From Shimia sp965227725 (GTDB lineage: Bacteria > Pseudomonadota > Alphaproteobacteria > Rhodobacterales > Rhodobacteraceae), in NCBI RefSeq assembly GCF_965227725.1, contig NZ_CBDDGH010000001.1, positions 1,054,001 to 1,118,000 on the forward strand: a DNA stretch of 64,000 nt. Reading direction: 5' to 3'. Below are positions 16,215 through 25,156 of this stretch, piece after piece. Both the position numbers and the translations under genes were made by a program. Position 1 is the first letter of the stretch. Every line of letters begins with the position of its first letter. The notes beneath the pieces are model-generated. The model searched no databases. It saw only the letters and a list, made by a program, of their open reading frames with translations, and was not told where the DNA came from.

Positions 16215-19200
16215 ACGCCCCGAACGATGCGACCCTGCGCCAGATCTCTGCCGCGCGCCCTGATGCCAGCACATGGCTCTCAGCCAACGCCGGATCCGGC
16301 AAAACCCGTGTGCTGACCGATCGCGTGGCCCGACTCCTGCTCGAAGGGGTCCTGCCCCAGCATATCTTGTGCCTGACCTACACAAAGGCAGCCGCAAGTG
16401 AGATGCAAAACCGGCTTTTCAAGCGCCTTGGCAGTTGGGCCATGAAAAGTGATGAGGAGCTTGCTGCCGAGTTGGCCGAGCTCGGCGTAGCAGGCAAAGC
16501 AAATCCAGAAGACCTGCGCCAAGCGCGCACGCTGTTTGCCCGCGCGATTGAGACACCGGGCGGTTTGAAAATTCAGACCATCCACTCTTTCTGCGCCTCT
16601 CTGCTCCGCCGCTTCCCATTAGAGGCCGGTGTGTCTCCGTTGTTTTCTGAGATGGAAGACCGTGCGGCGGCGCTCCTTCGGGAAGACATCGTCGAAGCTA
16701 TGGCGGAGGGCGAGGATGCGCCGCTTCTTCGCGATGTCGCGGTGCATTTCACCGGTGCAGCCCTTGAAGAACTTACAGCGGCTATCACACGGCATGCAGA
16801 CCGGCTGAGAAATGGAAAATCCAGCTCTGAACTCGGTGCCTTGCTGGGGTTGCCGGATGGATACAATCAAACGCAATTGCTCGCAGAGGTTTTTCTTGGC
16901 GGAGAAATTGAGCTGATCACGCGGGTCATCGCTATGCTGCGTACTGGCGGGACAAACGACAACCGCGCTGCGGATAAGCTTGCCGCCATTTCCGCGCCCA
17001 ACCTCGCCGCGCTGGAAATCTTGGAAACTGTGCTGCTCAACGGGAAAGCGGCAAAGTCGCCCTTTTCGGCCAAGTTAGACACTTTTCCAACGAAAGGCCT
17101 GCGCACCAAACACCCTGATCTGATCGATCAACTTCAGCACTTGATGCTGCGTGTGGAAGATGTGCGTCCTCGCCGCGTCGCGCTACGGGCCACAGAACGC
17201 AGTGCAGCGCTTCATGCTTTTGCCGCGCGTTTCATTGCGCGCTATGACAAAGCCAAGCAACAACGCGGATGGCTCGACTTTGACGACCTGATCCTGCGCG
17301 CACGCAACCTGCTCAACGAACCCGCTGTCGCCGAGTGGGTACTCTATCGTCTGGACGGCGGCATTGACCACATTCTCGTGGATGAGGCACAGGATACGAG
17401 CCCTGTGCAGTGGCAAGTGATCGAAAGGCTTGCACAGGAATTTACATCCGGCACCGGTGCACGGAGCGATATCACGCGTACGATATTTGTGGTGGGAGAC
17501 CAAAAGCAGTCGATCTACAGCTTTCAAGGCGCTGATCCCGCGGAGTTTGACCGCATGCGCGAAGAGTTCGCCGCCCGTTTAGAGCCGACGGGTAAAAAAC
17601 TGCAAAACCTGAGCCTTGAGTATTCTTTCCGCTCTTCGCCAGCAGTGCTCAGTCTGGTGGACACCTGCTTTGAGCATCATGTGGAAGCGGGTTTCCCCGC
17701 TGGTAATCGCCACATAGCGTTCAACGATGATATGCCCGGTCGCGTTGATCTGTGGCCAGTGGTCGAACCTGTTAGAAAAGCAGAGAAAGACGAGTGGTTT
17801 GATCCGGTTGATCGCCTTGGAGACACCCACCATACGGTGATCCTTGCCGAACGCGTCGCGGCGCAAATCGCGCGCATGATCAATCAGGACACGATTGCGG
17901 ATCACCGCGGGCCAGACGGAAAATTCACGCAGCGCGCCATTGAACCTGGCGATTTCCTGATCTTGGTGCAGCGGCGTTCTGATCTCTTTCATGAGATTAT
18001 CCGCGCCTGCAAACTCCAAGGGCTGCCAATCGCAGGTGCCGACCGCCTCAAGGTGGGAGGGGAAATGGCCGTGCGCGATCTTGGTGCGCTCTTGGCCTTC
18101 CTTGCCACGCCGGAAGATGACCTGTCGCTTGCCACGGTCCTGCGTTCGCCGCTGTTTGGCTGGTCTGAACAGCACCTGTTTGATCTGGCACATCGCCGAA
18201 AGCCGGGGTCCTATCTTTGGACTGCGCTACGAGATCGCAGCGCAGAGTTTCCCGAGACCATGACCATTCTGAATGACATGCGCGGGCAGACCGACTTTTT
18301 GCGCCCCTATGATTTGATCGAGCGGATCCTGACCCGGCACAAGGGCCGGCACGCATTGCTCGCCAGACTGGGAGCTGAGGCGGAAGACGGCATCAACGCA
18401 CTTCTGAGCCAAGCTCTCGCTTATGAAAAATCTTCGGTGCCCAGCCTGACCGGTTTCCTTCAGTGGATGGAAACCGACGATCTGGAGATCAAGCGCCAGA
18501 TGGACAGCGCCTCTAATCGTATTCGCGTGATGACCGTGCATGGCTCCAAAGGGTTGGAGGCACCCATTGTGATTATGCCGGACACGGGCAAGCGTCTCAT
18601 CAAAACCGATGCGCCGATTGTGCCGGTGGGGCAGACTGCCTTGTGGAATATGTCCGCAGATGCGGCACCTGACGCTCTTTCGGAGGCACGTGCCGAAATG
18701 GCTGAGGCACAGGCAGCGGAAAGGCTTCGCTTGCTTTATGTTGCCATGACGCGGGCGGAAAAATGGCTGATCGTCGCGGCGGCGGGTGATCTCGGCAAAG
18801 ATGGCAACAGTTGGTATGACATTGTGCGCAGCGCGATGGCGGCCTCAGACGCGGAGCCGTACAAGTTTCAGGGCGGCGAGGGGCTGCGGCTCGATCACGG
18901 AGATTGGGCAGGATCCGTCACCAAACCGCCTGAAACCGCGCCTGACATCAAACCCGATATTCCGGAGTATTTGCAAACCGCGGCCTCGGAGCCGCTGCCA
19001 AAATCCGGCACACTGAGCCCATCAGACCTCGGGGGCGCGAAGGCTTTGGCAGGTGAGCAGGGGCTTGATCAGGAGGCGGCCATGCAACGGGGAACATGGT
19101 TGCACGTGTTGCTGGAGCATTTGCCGATACATCCACAAGAGCGCTGGCAGGAGGTCGCAGAAAACCTGCTGCAGGATGACCTTGTTGAGATGGAAGACGG

Positions 19201-19606
19201 CGTCTTTTCAGCATTGCTTGATGAGGCCCAAGCCAATCTTATTGCGCCGGAAATGACCTGGATCTTCGCGCAGGAAGCCCTGGCTGAGGTGCCAATCACA
19301 GCAGATTTAGGGACGCATCGCTTGCATGGGATCATCGATCGGCTTGTCATTCAGGACGATTGTATTTGGGCCGTCGACTTCAAAACCAACGCCGTTGTTC
19401 CCGAAAATCCCAAGGCCACACCCGAAGGGATTTTGCGGCAAATGGGAGCCTATGCCCATGCTTTGGAACAGGTTTTCCCCGGCAAAGCCATACGGACTGC
19501 CATCCTATGGACAGCCAAAGCGGAGCTTATGGAATTGCCACACGATCTTGTGACAAATGCACTGCGCGCCACAGCATATCTTGACGCCCTGCCGCCGCAA
19601 ACCTAG
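16211..19606 (+). CDS. addA: Double-strand break repair helicase-nuclease AddA
   Basis: The 1131-residue UvrD-type helicase carries motif I SANAGSGKTRVLTDRV (near 25-40), motif Ia LTYTKAAASEMQ, motif II LVDEAQDTSPVQW, motif III VGDQKQSIYSFQGA, motif IV-VI blocks including MTVHGSKGLEAPIV and LLYVAMTRAEKWLIV, and the C-terminal RecB-type nuclease motif (WAVDFKTN). It is the motor and one nuclease of AddAB, loading RecA after Chi-like recognition. It overlaps addB by four bases, so the two subunits are made together. No missing motif is seen. trxA follows 47 bases after the stop. Confidence 0.95.
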   Translation: MNAPNDATLRQISAARPDASTWLSANAGSGKTRVLTDRVARLLLEGVLPQHILCLTYTKAAASEMQNRLFKRLGSWAMKSDEELAAELAELGVAGKANPEDLRQARTLFARAIETPGGLKIQTIHSFCASLLRRFPLEAGVSPLFSEMEDRAAALLREDIVEAMAEGEDAPLLRDVAVHFTGAALEELTAAITRHADRLRNGKSSSELGALLGLPDGYNQTQLLAEVFLGGEIELITRVIAMLRTGGTNDNRAADKLAAISAPNLAALEILETVLLNGKAAKSPFSAKLDTFPTKGLRTKHPDLIDQLQHLMLRVEDVRPRRVALRATERSAALHAFAARFIARYDKAKQQRGWLDFDDLILRARNLLNEPAVAEWVLYRLDGGIDHILVDEAQDTSPVQWQVIERLAQEFTSGTGARSDITRTIFVVGDQKQSIYSFQGADPAEFDRMREEFAARLEPTGKKLQNLSLEYSFRSSPAVLSLVDTCFEHHVEAGFPAGNRHIAFNDDMPGRVDLWPVVEPVRKAEKDEWFDPVDRLGDTHHTVILAERVAAQIARMINQDTIADHRGPDGKFTQRAIEPGDFLILVQRRSDLFHEIIRACKLQGLPIAGADRLKVGGEMAVRDLGALLAFLATPEDDLSLATVLRSPLFGWSEQHLFDLAHRRKPGSYLWTALRDRSAEFPETMTILNDMRGQTDFLRPYDLIERILTRHKGRHALLARLGAEAEDGINALLSQALAYEKSSVPSLTGFLQWMETDDLEIKRQMDSASNRIRVMTVHGSKGLEAPIVIMPDTGKRLIKTDAPIVPVGQTALWNMSADAAPDALSEARAEMAEAQAAERLRLLYVAMTRAEKWLIVAAAGDLGKDGNSWYDIVRSAMAASDAEPYKFQGGEGLRLDHGDWAGSVTKPPETAPDIKPDIPEYLQTAASEPLPKSGTLSPSDLGGAKALAGEQGLDQEAAMQRGTWLHVLLEHLPIHPQERWQEVAENLLQDDLVEMEDGVFSALLDEAQANLIAPEMTWIFAQEALAEVPITADLGTHRLHGIIDRLVIQDDCIWAVDFKTNAVVPENPKATPEGILRQMGAYAHALEQVFPGKAIRTAILWTAKAELMELPHDLVTNALRATAYLDALPPQT

Positions 19607-19653
19607 GTTCCACCAGACCAAGACTTATCCAATTCCCTTTCAGGAGACCTCCA

Positions 19654-19974
19654 ATGGCAACCGTCGCTGTCACCGACGCCACTTTTGACGAAGAAGTAAA
19701 AAACGCCGACGTGCCCGTCGTCGTAGATTTCTGGGCCGAGTGGTGCGGCCCTTGTAAGCAAATCGGCCCAGCTCTCGAAGAGCTGGCTGCTGAGCTGGAC
19801 GGTAAGGTGAAAATCACCAAGGTTGATGTCGACAGCAACCCGAACGCCGCTGCTGCACTGGGTGTGCGCGGTATTCCGGCGCTGTTCATCTTCAAAGACG
19901 GTCAGGTGATCTCCAACCGCGCAGGCGCTGCTCCAAAAGCTGCGCTGCAAAGCTGGATTGAAGACTCTCTGTGA
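19654..19974 (+). CDS. trxA: Thioredoxin
   Basis: The 106-residue protein is a standard thioredoxin with active site WCGPC (Cys31 and Cys34), the DFWAEW strand before it and the cis-Pro loop GIPALFIF. It reduces disulfides in cytoplasmic enzymes using thioredoxin reductase. AGGAG precedes the ATG. Placement after addA is a conserved alphaproteobacterial arrangement. A strong intrinsic terminator closes the gene. Confidence 0.96.
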   Translation: MATVAVTDATFDEEVKNADVPVVVDFWAEWCGPCKQIGPALEELAAELDGKVKITKVDVDSNPNAAAALGVRGIPALFIFKDGQVISNRAGAAPKAALQSWIEDSL

Positions 19975-19997
19975 TCTGACATCAGCTCAGATACATC

Positions 19998-20025
19998 AAA
20001 GGCGTCCCTTAAGGGGCGCCTTTTT
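19998..20025 (+). terminator. Intrinsic terminator after trxA
   Basis: The stem AAAGGCGTCCC pairs with GGGGCGCCTTT around a TTAA loop and is followed by a T run. The site ends the transcript coming from the tsaE-addBA-trxA block. Confidence 0.9.
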
Positions 20026-20044
20026 CATTTAAGACACAGGCCAG

Positions 20045-20953
20045 CTAAGACACGGGCCAACCAAATTCGGCTAAACGGGCACGAATATGGTCTTGTGCAT
20101 CACTGCGGCCAGCGTTGATCGACATGTGCTGAAGGAACCACCAGAGGTACTGAGGGTAGGGCGGCCTCATGTCGCGCACCTTCTCAAACGCACCCTGAAC
20201 GCCCAACGTCTCTACATTTGCCGCGATATGGTGGAAATCGATACGGCCAAACAGCACCGCAGGCTTCTTGAGAAGATACCCTGCAAAGGCAACGCTGGAG
20301 TTCATGGTCACAACATAATCGCAGCAGGGCAACAGGCTCTCCACGCCTCCAAGCTGAACAGACAGCTGGGCGTGTTTCTCCACCAACTGGTCGAGCCTTG
20401 TACGTTCTGCTAAAGAGTATTCCTCTCCCGGATGCAAAGTCGCGACAACTTTGGTTCCGGGATTTTGCTCCAACACATGTTCGATCATTTGCACGGGGCT
20501 ACAGGTTTGAAAGGAGCGCTGCTCCAACAACCGCCCTTGCAGCGGCACGTAAACAAAACCGCCCTTTTCGACCTTTCCCAGCAGCGGCCCATAAAGGCGT
20601 TTGCGCCATGTATGAAAGAACTTTCGCGCCTCAGCTTCATCAATCTTGGTGGTATCAAAATGCGTTTTGGCCACATCCCAGTACCAGCGCTCGTTTGTAC
20701 GCTCGATATGCCAGAACGGATAGTAATAGGCCCGCCGAAACGAAACCGAATTGCGCGCAAAGGGTTCTCGCATGAAAAAGAGCGAATACTCCCCTTTGCG
20801 AGGCAAAGCGTTTTCAGGAATATCAAAGGACACCCTGAATCCTGCACTCTGCAGTACCTCTGAGATTTTATTGATAAAATTATGTTCACCGCGCTCTGCA
20901 CGCTGGCGCAGCGTTTCATGCAGATAAAAGCGGGCCTGATGGTTGCTGCTCAT
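20045..20953 (-). CDS. Capsule polysaccharide biosynthesis-like protein
   Basis: The 302-residue protein resembles the capsule polysaccharide synthesis/export (KpsC/KpsS-like) family. Blocks GGFVYVPLQGRLLEQRSFQT, VVATLHPGEEYS and VTMNSSVAFAGYLLKKPAVL follow the order seen there: substrate loop, His-Pro-containing strand and a second Rossmann domain. KpsC and KpsS add beta-Kdo linkers to a lipid anchor. No other capsule gene is nearby and the protein is shorter than KpsC, so a related sugar transferase acting on lipopolysaccharide or another glycan is equally possible. It lacks a signal peptide. The gene stands alone and faces away from hslV. Confidence 0.5.
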   Translation of the reverse strand: MSSNHQARFYLHETLRQRAERGEHNFINKISEVLQSAGFRVSFDIPENALPRKGEYSLFFMREPFARNSVSFRRAYYYPFWHIERTNERWYWDVAKTHFDTTKIDEAEARKFFHTWRKRLYGPLLGKVEKGGFVYVPLQGRLLEQRSFQTCSPVQMIEHVLEQNPGTKVVATLHPGEEYSLAERTRLDQLVEKHAQLSVQLGGVESLLPCCDYVVTMNSSVAFAGYLLKKPAVLFGRIDFHHIAANVETLGVQGAFEKVRDMRPPYPQYLWWFLQHMSINAGRSDAQDHIRARLAEFGWPVS

Positions 20954-21051
20954 GCGGCGACGCTATGCGCTTAGCCCCAGAGGAGCAAGTCTCACCCTTG
21001 TGCGCAAACCGCGACAGGCTCATATAAGAGCGCAGACAAAAGGAGCTTTTC

Positions 21052-21609
21052 ATGTCAGAGGATCAATTCCCCGGTTGGCACGGCACCACGATCATCGGTG
21101 TGAAAAAAGGCGGCGAAGTTGTGATTGCCGGTGACGGTCAGGTCTCGCTTGGTCAGACAGTCATCAAGGGCACCGCGCGCAAGGTGCGCCGTCTGTCCCC
21201 GGGTGGACATGAAATCGTGGCAGGTTTCGCAGGCTCAACTGCGGACGCTTTCACACTTCTGGAGCGCCTTGAGGCCAAGCTCGAGGCAACGCCGGGCCAA
21301 CTCGCGCGTGCCTCTGTGGAACTGGCCAAGGATTGGCGGACAGACAAATACCTGCAAAAGCTTGAGGCGATGCTGATCGTTTCCGATGGCACAGACATTT
21401 TTGTCATCACCGGGGCAGGGGACGTTCTGGAACCGGAGCATGACGTCACCGCGATTGGCTCAGGCGGTAACTTCGCACTCGCCGCAGGTCGCGCGCTGAT
21501 GGACACCGATCTGACAGCTGAGGAAGTGGCGCGCAAAGCCATGGCAATCGCCGGTGACATTTGCGTCTACACCAATGGTAACCTCACCTTGGAGACCATC
21601 AAAAAATGA
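21052..21609 (+). CDS. hslV: ATP-dependent protease subunit HslV
   Basis: The 185-residue protein is the proteasome-like peptidase of HslVU. A short propeptide ends in His-Gly, exposing Thr12 (HGTTIIGV) as the catalytic N-terminal nucleophile. The GDGQVSLG and GSGGNFALAAGRAL blocks complete the family signature. It assembles as two hexameric rings capped by HslU (23736-25046). AGGAG lies before the ATG. Its stop overlaps the aldo/keto reductase start by four bases. Confidence 0.96.
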   Translation: MSEDQFPGWHGTTIIGVKKGGEVVIAGDGQVSLGQTVIKGTARKVRRLSPGGHEIVAGFAGSTADAFTLLERLEAKLEATPGQLARASVELAKDWRTDKYLQKLEAMLIVSDGTDIFVITGAGDVLEPEHDVTAIGSGGNFALAAGRALMDTDLTAEEVARKAMAIAGDICVYTNGNLTLETIKK

Positions 21610-22640
21610 CTGAGATGACCTACACCCGTATGGGAAACTCCGGCCTGGTGGTATCCCGTCTGGCACTTGGCACCATGACCTTCACACATGGTTCAGACTG
21701 GATCCCCGGCGTGGCCAAAGTAGGTCTTCAGGATGCGCAGCGCATGGTGGATGTGGCGCTTGATGGCGGTATCAACTTCTTTGATGCTGCGGACGGTTAT
21801 TCCAATGGCGAGGCCGAAGACATCCTCGGCCAAACGCTCAAAGGCAAACGCAACGAAGCGGTAATCTGTACCAAGCTGGGCTTTCGCCAGAATGACCGGA
21901 TCAACAATGCCGGACTGTCCCGTGGCCATGTCCTCTCGTCAGTCGATGGCTGCTTGAAACGCCTTAATACCGATTGGATCGACCTGCTTGTCTTACACAA
22001 GACAGACTTTACCACACCGATGGAAGAAACCCTTTCAACGCTGCAGAACGTCATAGACGCAGGCAAAGTCCGCCATATCGGCGTGTCCAACTGGCCCGCG
22101 TGGAAGGTTGCGCAAGCAGTGCAATTTCAGCGCGACAATAACATGAGCCAGTTTGTGGCTGGGCAATACCTTTACAACGCCGTGGGTCGCGACATCGAGA
22201 TGGATGTTCTGCGCATGGGCGAAGAGCTGGGCCTAGGTTTGATGGCCTGGTCCCCATTGGCGGGTGGTTTGCTGACCGGGAAATATGATCTGAACAAACT
22301 GGAAGCCAGCGATGGCCGTTTGGCCGAAGGGGACTTCCTTCAGGTTTCCAAAGAACAAGCACAGATCGCGCTGGACGCTTTGAGCTCAGCAGCCGAGGCC
22401 CACGACGCCACCCAAGCGCAAATCGCGCAGGCCTGGATTTTGAACAAACGCCGTGACCACACGGTCATCATCGGCGCTTCCAAGCTCAGCCAGCTTGAAA
22501 CCGTGATCTCTGCGGCCAATATCACCCTGAGTGCAGATGAAATGGCCGCGCTTGATGCCGCTGCTGCGCCGGGCCGTCGCTATCCCGAGTGGTTTGACGA
22601 CATGATGAAAGACGAGTTGTTTGCCAAAGTGCTTGCGTAA
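21606..22640 (+). CDS. Aldo/keto reductase
   Basis: The 344-residue TIM-barrel oxidoreductase carries the family tetrad: Asp and Tyr in FFDAADGYSNGEAE, Lys in VICTKLGF and His in LLVLHKTDF. The NADPH-binding end includes VIIGASKLSQLE. Reductases of this group act on aldehydes or ketones with NAD(P)H, but the substrate is not predictable. Translation is coupled to hslV by the ATGA overlap, so it belongs to the same transcript. Insertion between hslV and hslU is the odd point here. Confidence 0.88.
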   Translation: MTEMTYTRMGNSGLVVSRLALGTMTFTHGSDWIPGVAKVGLQDAQRMVDVALDGGINFFDAADGYSNGEAEDILGQTLKGKRNEAVICTKLGFRQNDRINNAGLSRGHVLSSVDGCLKRLNTDWIDLLVLHKTDFTTPMEETLSTLQNVIDAGKVRHIGVSNWPAWKVAQAVQFQRDNNMSQFVAGQYLYNAVGRDIEMDVLRMGEELGLGLMAWSPLAGGLLTGKYDLNKLEASDGRLAEGDFLQVSKEQAQIALDALSSAAEAHDATQAQIAQAWILNKRRDHTVIIGASKLSQLETVISAANITLSADEMAALDAAAAPGRRYPEWFDDMMKDELFAKVLA

Positions 22641-22659
22641 CAAGAGACGTTGAACCCGC

Positions 22660-23724
22660 ATGATTTCCAAAGATGACCTGCGCGCCGCTGTCGGCTCCGG
22701 CCTTTTGAACGAGTCTCAAGCGGCTTCGCTTGCGGCTCTGGCTGACAGCCGACGTGGCGCGCGCGAAGAGCTTACGCCCGGTGATGAACCCTTTGAGCTG
22801 TTTAAGGGGTTCAATGAGATTTTCATTGTCATTGGCCTTCTGATCCTCGCAGGCGGGTGGGCCGCGGTGAACGGCCTCTCCATGGCAGTCGAAATCGTAG
22901 ACTACAAAAGCAAACTTGTGACCACGGCAGGCATTTCAGCCCTCGTTCTGTGGGGCTTGTCGGAGTATTTCATACGCCGTCGCCGCATGGTGGCGCCAGC
23001 AATTGCGCTTTCCTGTCTTTGGGCGATCAACGCGGGTTCCGGCATCACGGCCTATTTTGCGCAACCCTTCATGGTGGCACAGGAAGATTTCTCCAGCCTG
23101 CCATTCCCGCTCGCGCTCACCACAGTGGCCATGTTCCTATACTGGCTGCGTTTCCGCGTACCCTTCGCCATGGCGCTGATCGCACTTGGTGTATTTGGCG
23201 TGGCGATGATGGTCGGTGCCAATCAAGCGGGCACTCCGGCCAGCTTCTCTGATATGTTCCTTCTGTCTGCAGGCGGACCATTTGCCCTCATCACGCTGGC
23301 TGTGGGTGCCGGTGTTTTTGCCGTCGCCATGATCTTTGATATGTCAGATCCACACCGTGTTACCCGGCGCGCTGCGCAGGGTTTCTGGCTGCATGTCATC
23401 GCGGCACCGGCACTTGTGAATACGATCGCGCTCAGCCTTCTGGAGCGGGACAGCTCCGGCGCGAACACAACACTCTTTGCAGTATTGTTGCTCTTCGCTT
23501 TCATCGCCATCATCATCGACCGCCGCTCGTTCCTCATTGCTGCCATTGGCTACACCGTGGCTCTTGCAGGCACGGTGTTTGAAGGCGAGGGCGCGGCCAT
23601 GACAATTTTCCTCCTTGGTATCTTCCTTGTGGTGCTCGGCGCATTCTGGGCCCGCATTCGCGCGGCTCTTCTGGCGCCGCTTTCAGGCATCCTGCCATTG
23701 CACCGCCTCCCGCCGTCTCACTGA
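22660..23724 (+). CDS. Polytopic membrane protein, DUF2157-like
   Basis: The 354-residue protein has a soluble N-terminal segment (about 1-45) followed by about eight to ten hydrophobic helices, beginning IFIVIGLLILAGGW. The N-terminal helical stretch plus a membrane array recalls DUF2157-type proteins, but I recognise no catalytic motif. It lies 19 bases after the aldo/keto reductase and 11 bases before hslU, so it is part of the hslV-hslU transcript. Function is unknown; a link to proteolysis can only be guessed from co-transcription. Confidence 0.7.
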   Translation: MISKDDLRAAVGSGLLNESQAASLAALADSRRGAREELTPGDEPFELFKGFNEIFIVIGLLILAGGWAAVNGLSMAVEIVDYKSKLVTTAGISALVLWGLSEYFIRRRRMVAPAIALSCLWAINAGSGITAYFAQPFMVAQEDFSSLPFPLALTTVAMFLYWLRFRVPFAMALIALGVFGVAMMVGANQAGTPASFSDMFLLSAGGPFALITLAVGAGVFAVAMIFDMSDPHRVTRRAAQGFWLHVIAAPALVNTIALSLLERDSSGANTTLFAVLLLFAFIAIIIDRRSFLIAAIGYTVALAGTVFEGEGAAMTIFLLGIFLVVLGAFWARIRAALLAPLSGILPLHRLPPSH

Positions 23725-23735
23725 TTGGACCTTTT

Positions 23736-25046
23736 ATGACTGATCTCACTCCCCGCGAAATCGTATCTGAGCTTGACCGTTTCATCATCGGTCAGAAAGA
23801 CGCCAAACGGGCCGTCGCCGTTGCGCTGCGCAATCGTTGGCGCCGCAAACAGCTGTCTGATGACATTCGCGAAGAGGTTTACCCCAAAAACATCCTGATG
23901 ATCGGCCCAACCGGTGTTGGCAAAACAGAAATCAGCCGCCGGCTTGCAAAGCTTGCCCGTGCACCGTTCATCAAAGTGGAAGCCACCAAATTCACGGAAG
24001 TGGGATATGTTGGCCGAGACGTGGAACAAATTGTGCGTGATCTGGTGGACGCAGCGATCATCCAAACCCGCGAGCACATGCGCGAAGATGTGAAAGTCAA
24101 AGCCCACGCTGCCGCCGAGGACCGCGTGATCGAAGCCATTGCAGGCACTGATGCCCGCGAAGCGACGCGCGAGATGTTCCGCAAGAAGCTCAAAGATGGC
24201 TTGCTGGACGATACGGAGATCGAACTGGAAGTGGCGGACACCTCCAACCCTATGGGCGGCATGTTTGACATCCCCGGCCAGCCCGGTGGCCAGATGGGTA
24301 TGATGAACCTCGGCGATATCTTCGGCAAAGCGCTTGGCGGGCGCACTGTCAAAAAGCGTATGACTGTGGCCGAGAGCTACGAGGTGCTGATTTCTGACGA
24401 AGCAGACAAGTTGCTGGACGACGAAACCGTCAACACCGCCGCTCTGAAAGCGGTTGAGCAAAACGGAATCGTGTTCCTGGACGAAATCGACAAGGTCTGC
24501 GCCCGCCAAGAGGCGCGTGGCGGTGATGTTTCCCGAGAAGGGGTTCAGCGTGACTTGCTCCCCTTGATCGAAGGCACCACGGTTTCCACCAAACATGGTC
24601 CTGTAAAAACCGACCATATCCTCTTTATTGCCTCGGGTGCGTTCCACATCGCAAAGCCCTCTGACTTGCTGCCGGAACTTCAGGGCCGCCTGCCTATCCG
24701 CGTGGAATTGCGCGCGCTCACCGAAGAAGATTTCGTACGCATCCTGACGGAAACCGACAACGCGTTGACACGTCAGTACACTGCTTTGATGGGCACCGAA
24801 GAAGTCATTGTAACCTTCACCGACGATGGCATTGCAGCGCTTGCCAAGATCGCAGCGGAAGTAAACCAATCGGTGGAAAACATCGGCGCGCGTCGCCTCT
24901 ACACCGTGATGGAACGGGTTTTTGAGGAACTCAGCTTCTCTGCACCAGATCGATCCGGCGAGGAAATCACTGTCGATGCGGCCTTTGTAGAGACGAATTT
25001 GGGCGAATTGGCAAAATCCATGGACGTCAGCCGCTACGTACTCTGA
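23736..25046 (+). CDS. hslU: HslU ATPase (unfoldase of HslVU)
   Basis: The 436-residue AAA+ ATPase has Walker A GPTGVGKTE (57-65), a long I-domain insertion (Met/Gly-rich GGMFDIPGQPGGQMGMM), Walker B IVFLDEIDKV and the pore motif GYVGRD. It unfolds substrates and feeds HslV. The C-terminal tail ends DVSRYVL, the residues that dock onto HslV in known structures. It is separated from hslV by two genes, whereas the two are usually adjacent. A hairpin terminator follows. Confidence 0.96.
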   Translation: MTDLTPREIVSELDRFIIGQKDAKRAVAVALRNRWRRKQLSDDIREEVYPKNILMIGPTGVGKTEISRRLAKLARAPFIKVEATKFTEVGYVGRDVEQIVRDLVDAAIIQTREHMREDVKVKAHAAAEDRVIEAIAGTDAREATREMFRKKLKDGLLDDTEIELEVADTSNPMGGMFDIPGQPGGQMGMMNLGDIFGKALGGRTVKKRMTVAESYEVLISDEADKLLDDETVNTAALKAVEQNGIVFLDEIDKVCARQEARGGDVSREGVQRDLLPLIEGTTVSTKHGPVKTDHILFIASGAFHIAKPSDLLPELQGRLPIRVELRALTEEDFVRILTETDNALTRQYTALMGTEEVIVTFTDDGIAALAKIAAEVNQSVENIGARRLYTVMERVFEELSFSAPDRSGEEITVDAAFVETNLGELAKSMDVSRYVL

Positions 25047-25081
25047 TTTCTTCTGGTTCCACAACTCGAAGCCAGCCATAG

Positions 25082-25114
25082 TCCCGGAGAGTTTTCTTTC
25101 CGGGGCTTTCTTTT
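25082..25114 (+). terminator. Intrinsic terminator after hslU
   Basis: The stem CCCGGA pairs with TCCGGG around a T-rich loop, then CTTTCTTTT follows. It lies 36 bases after the hslU stop and ends the hslV-hslU transcript. Confidence 0.75.
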
Positions 25115-25156
25115 GCGCACTGTGTGCCAAAGGCCCAACCACATTGAGCCAATACA

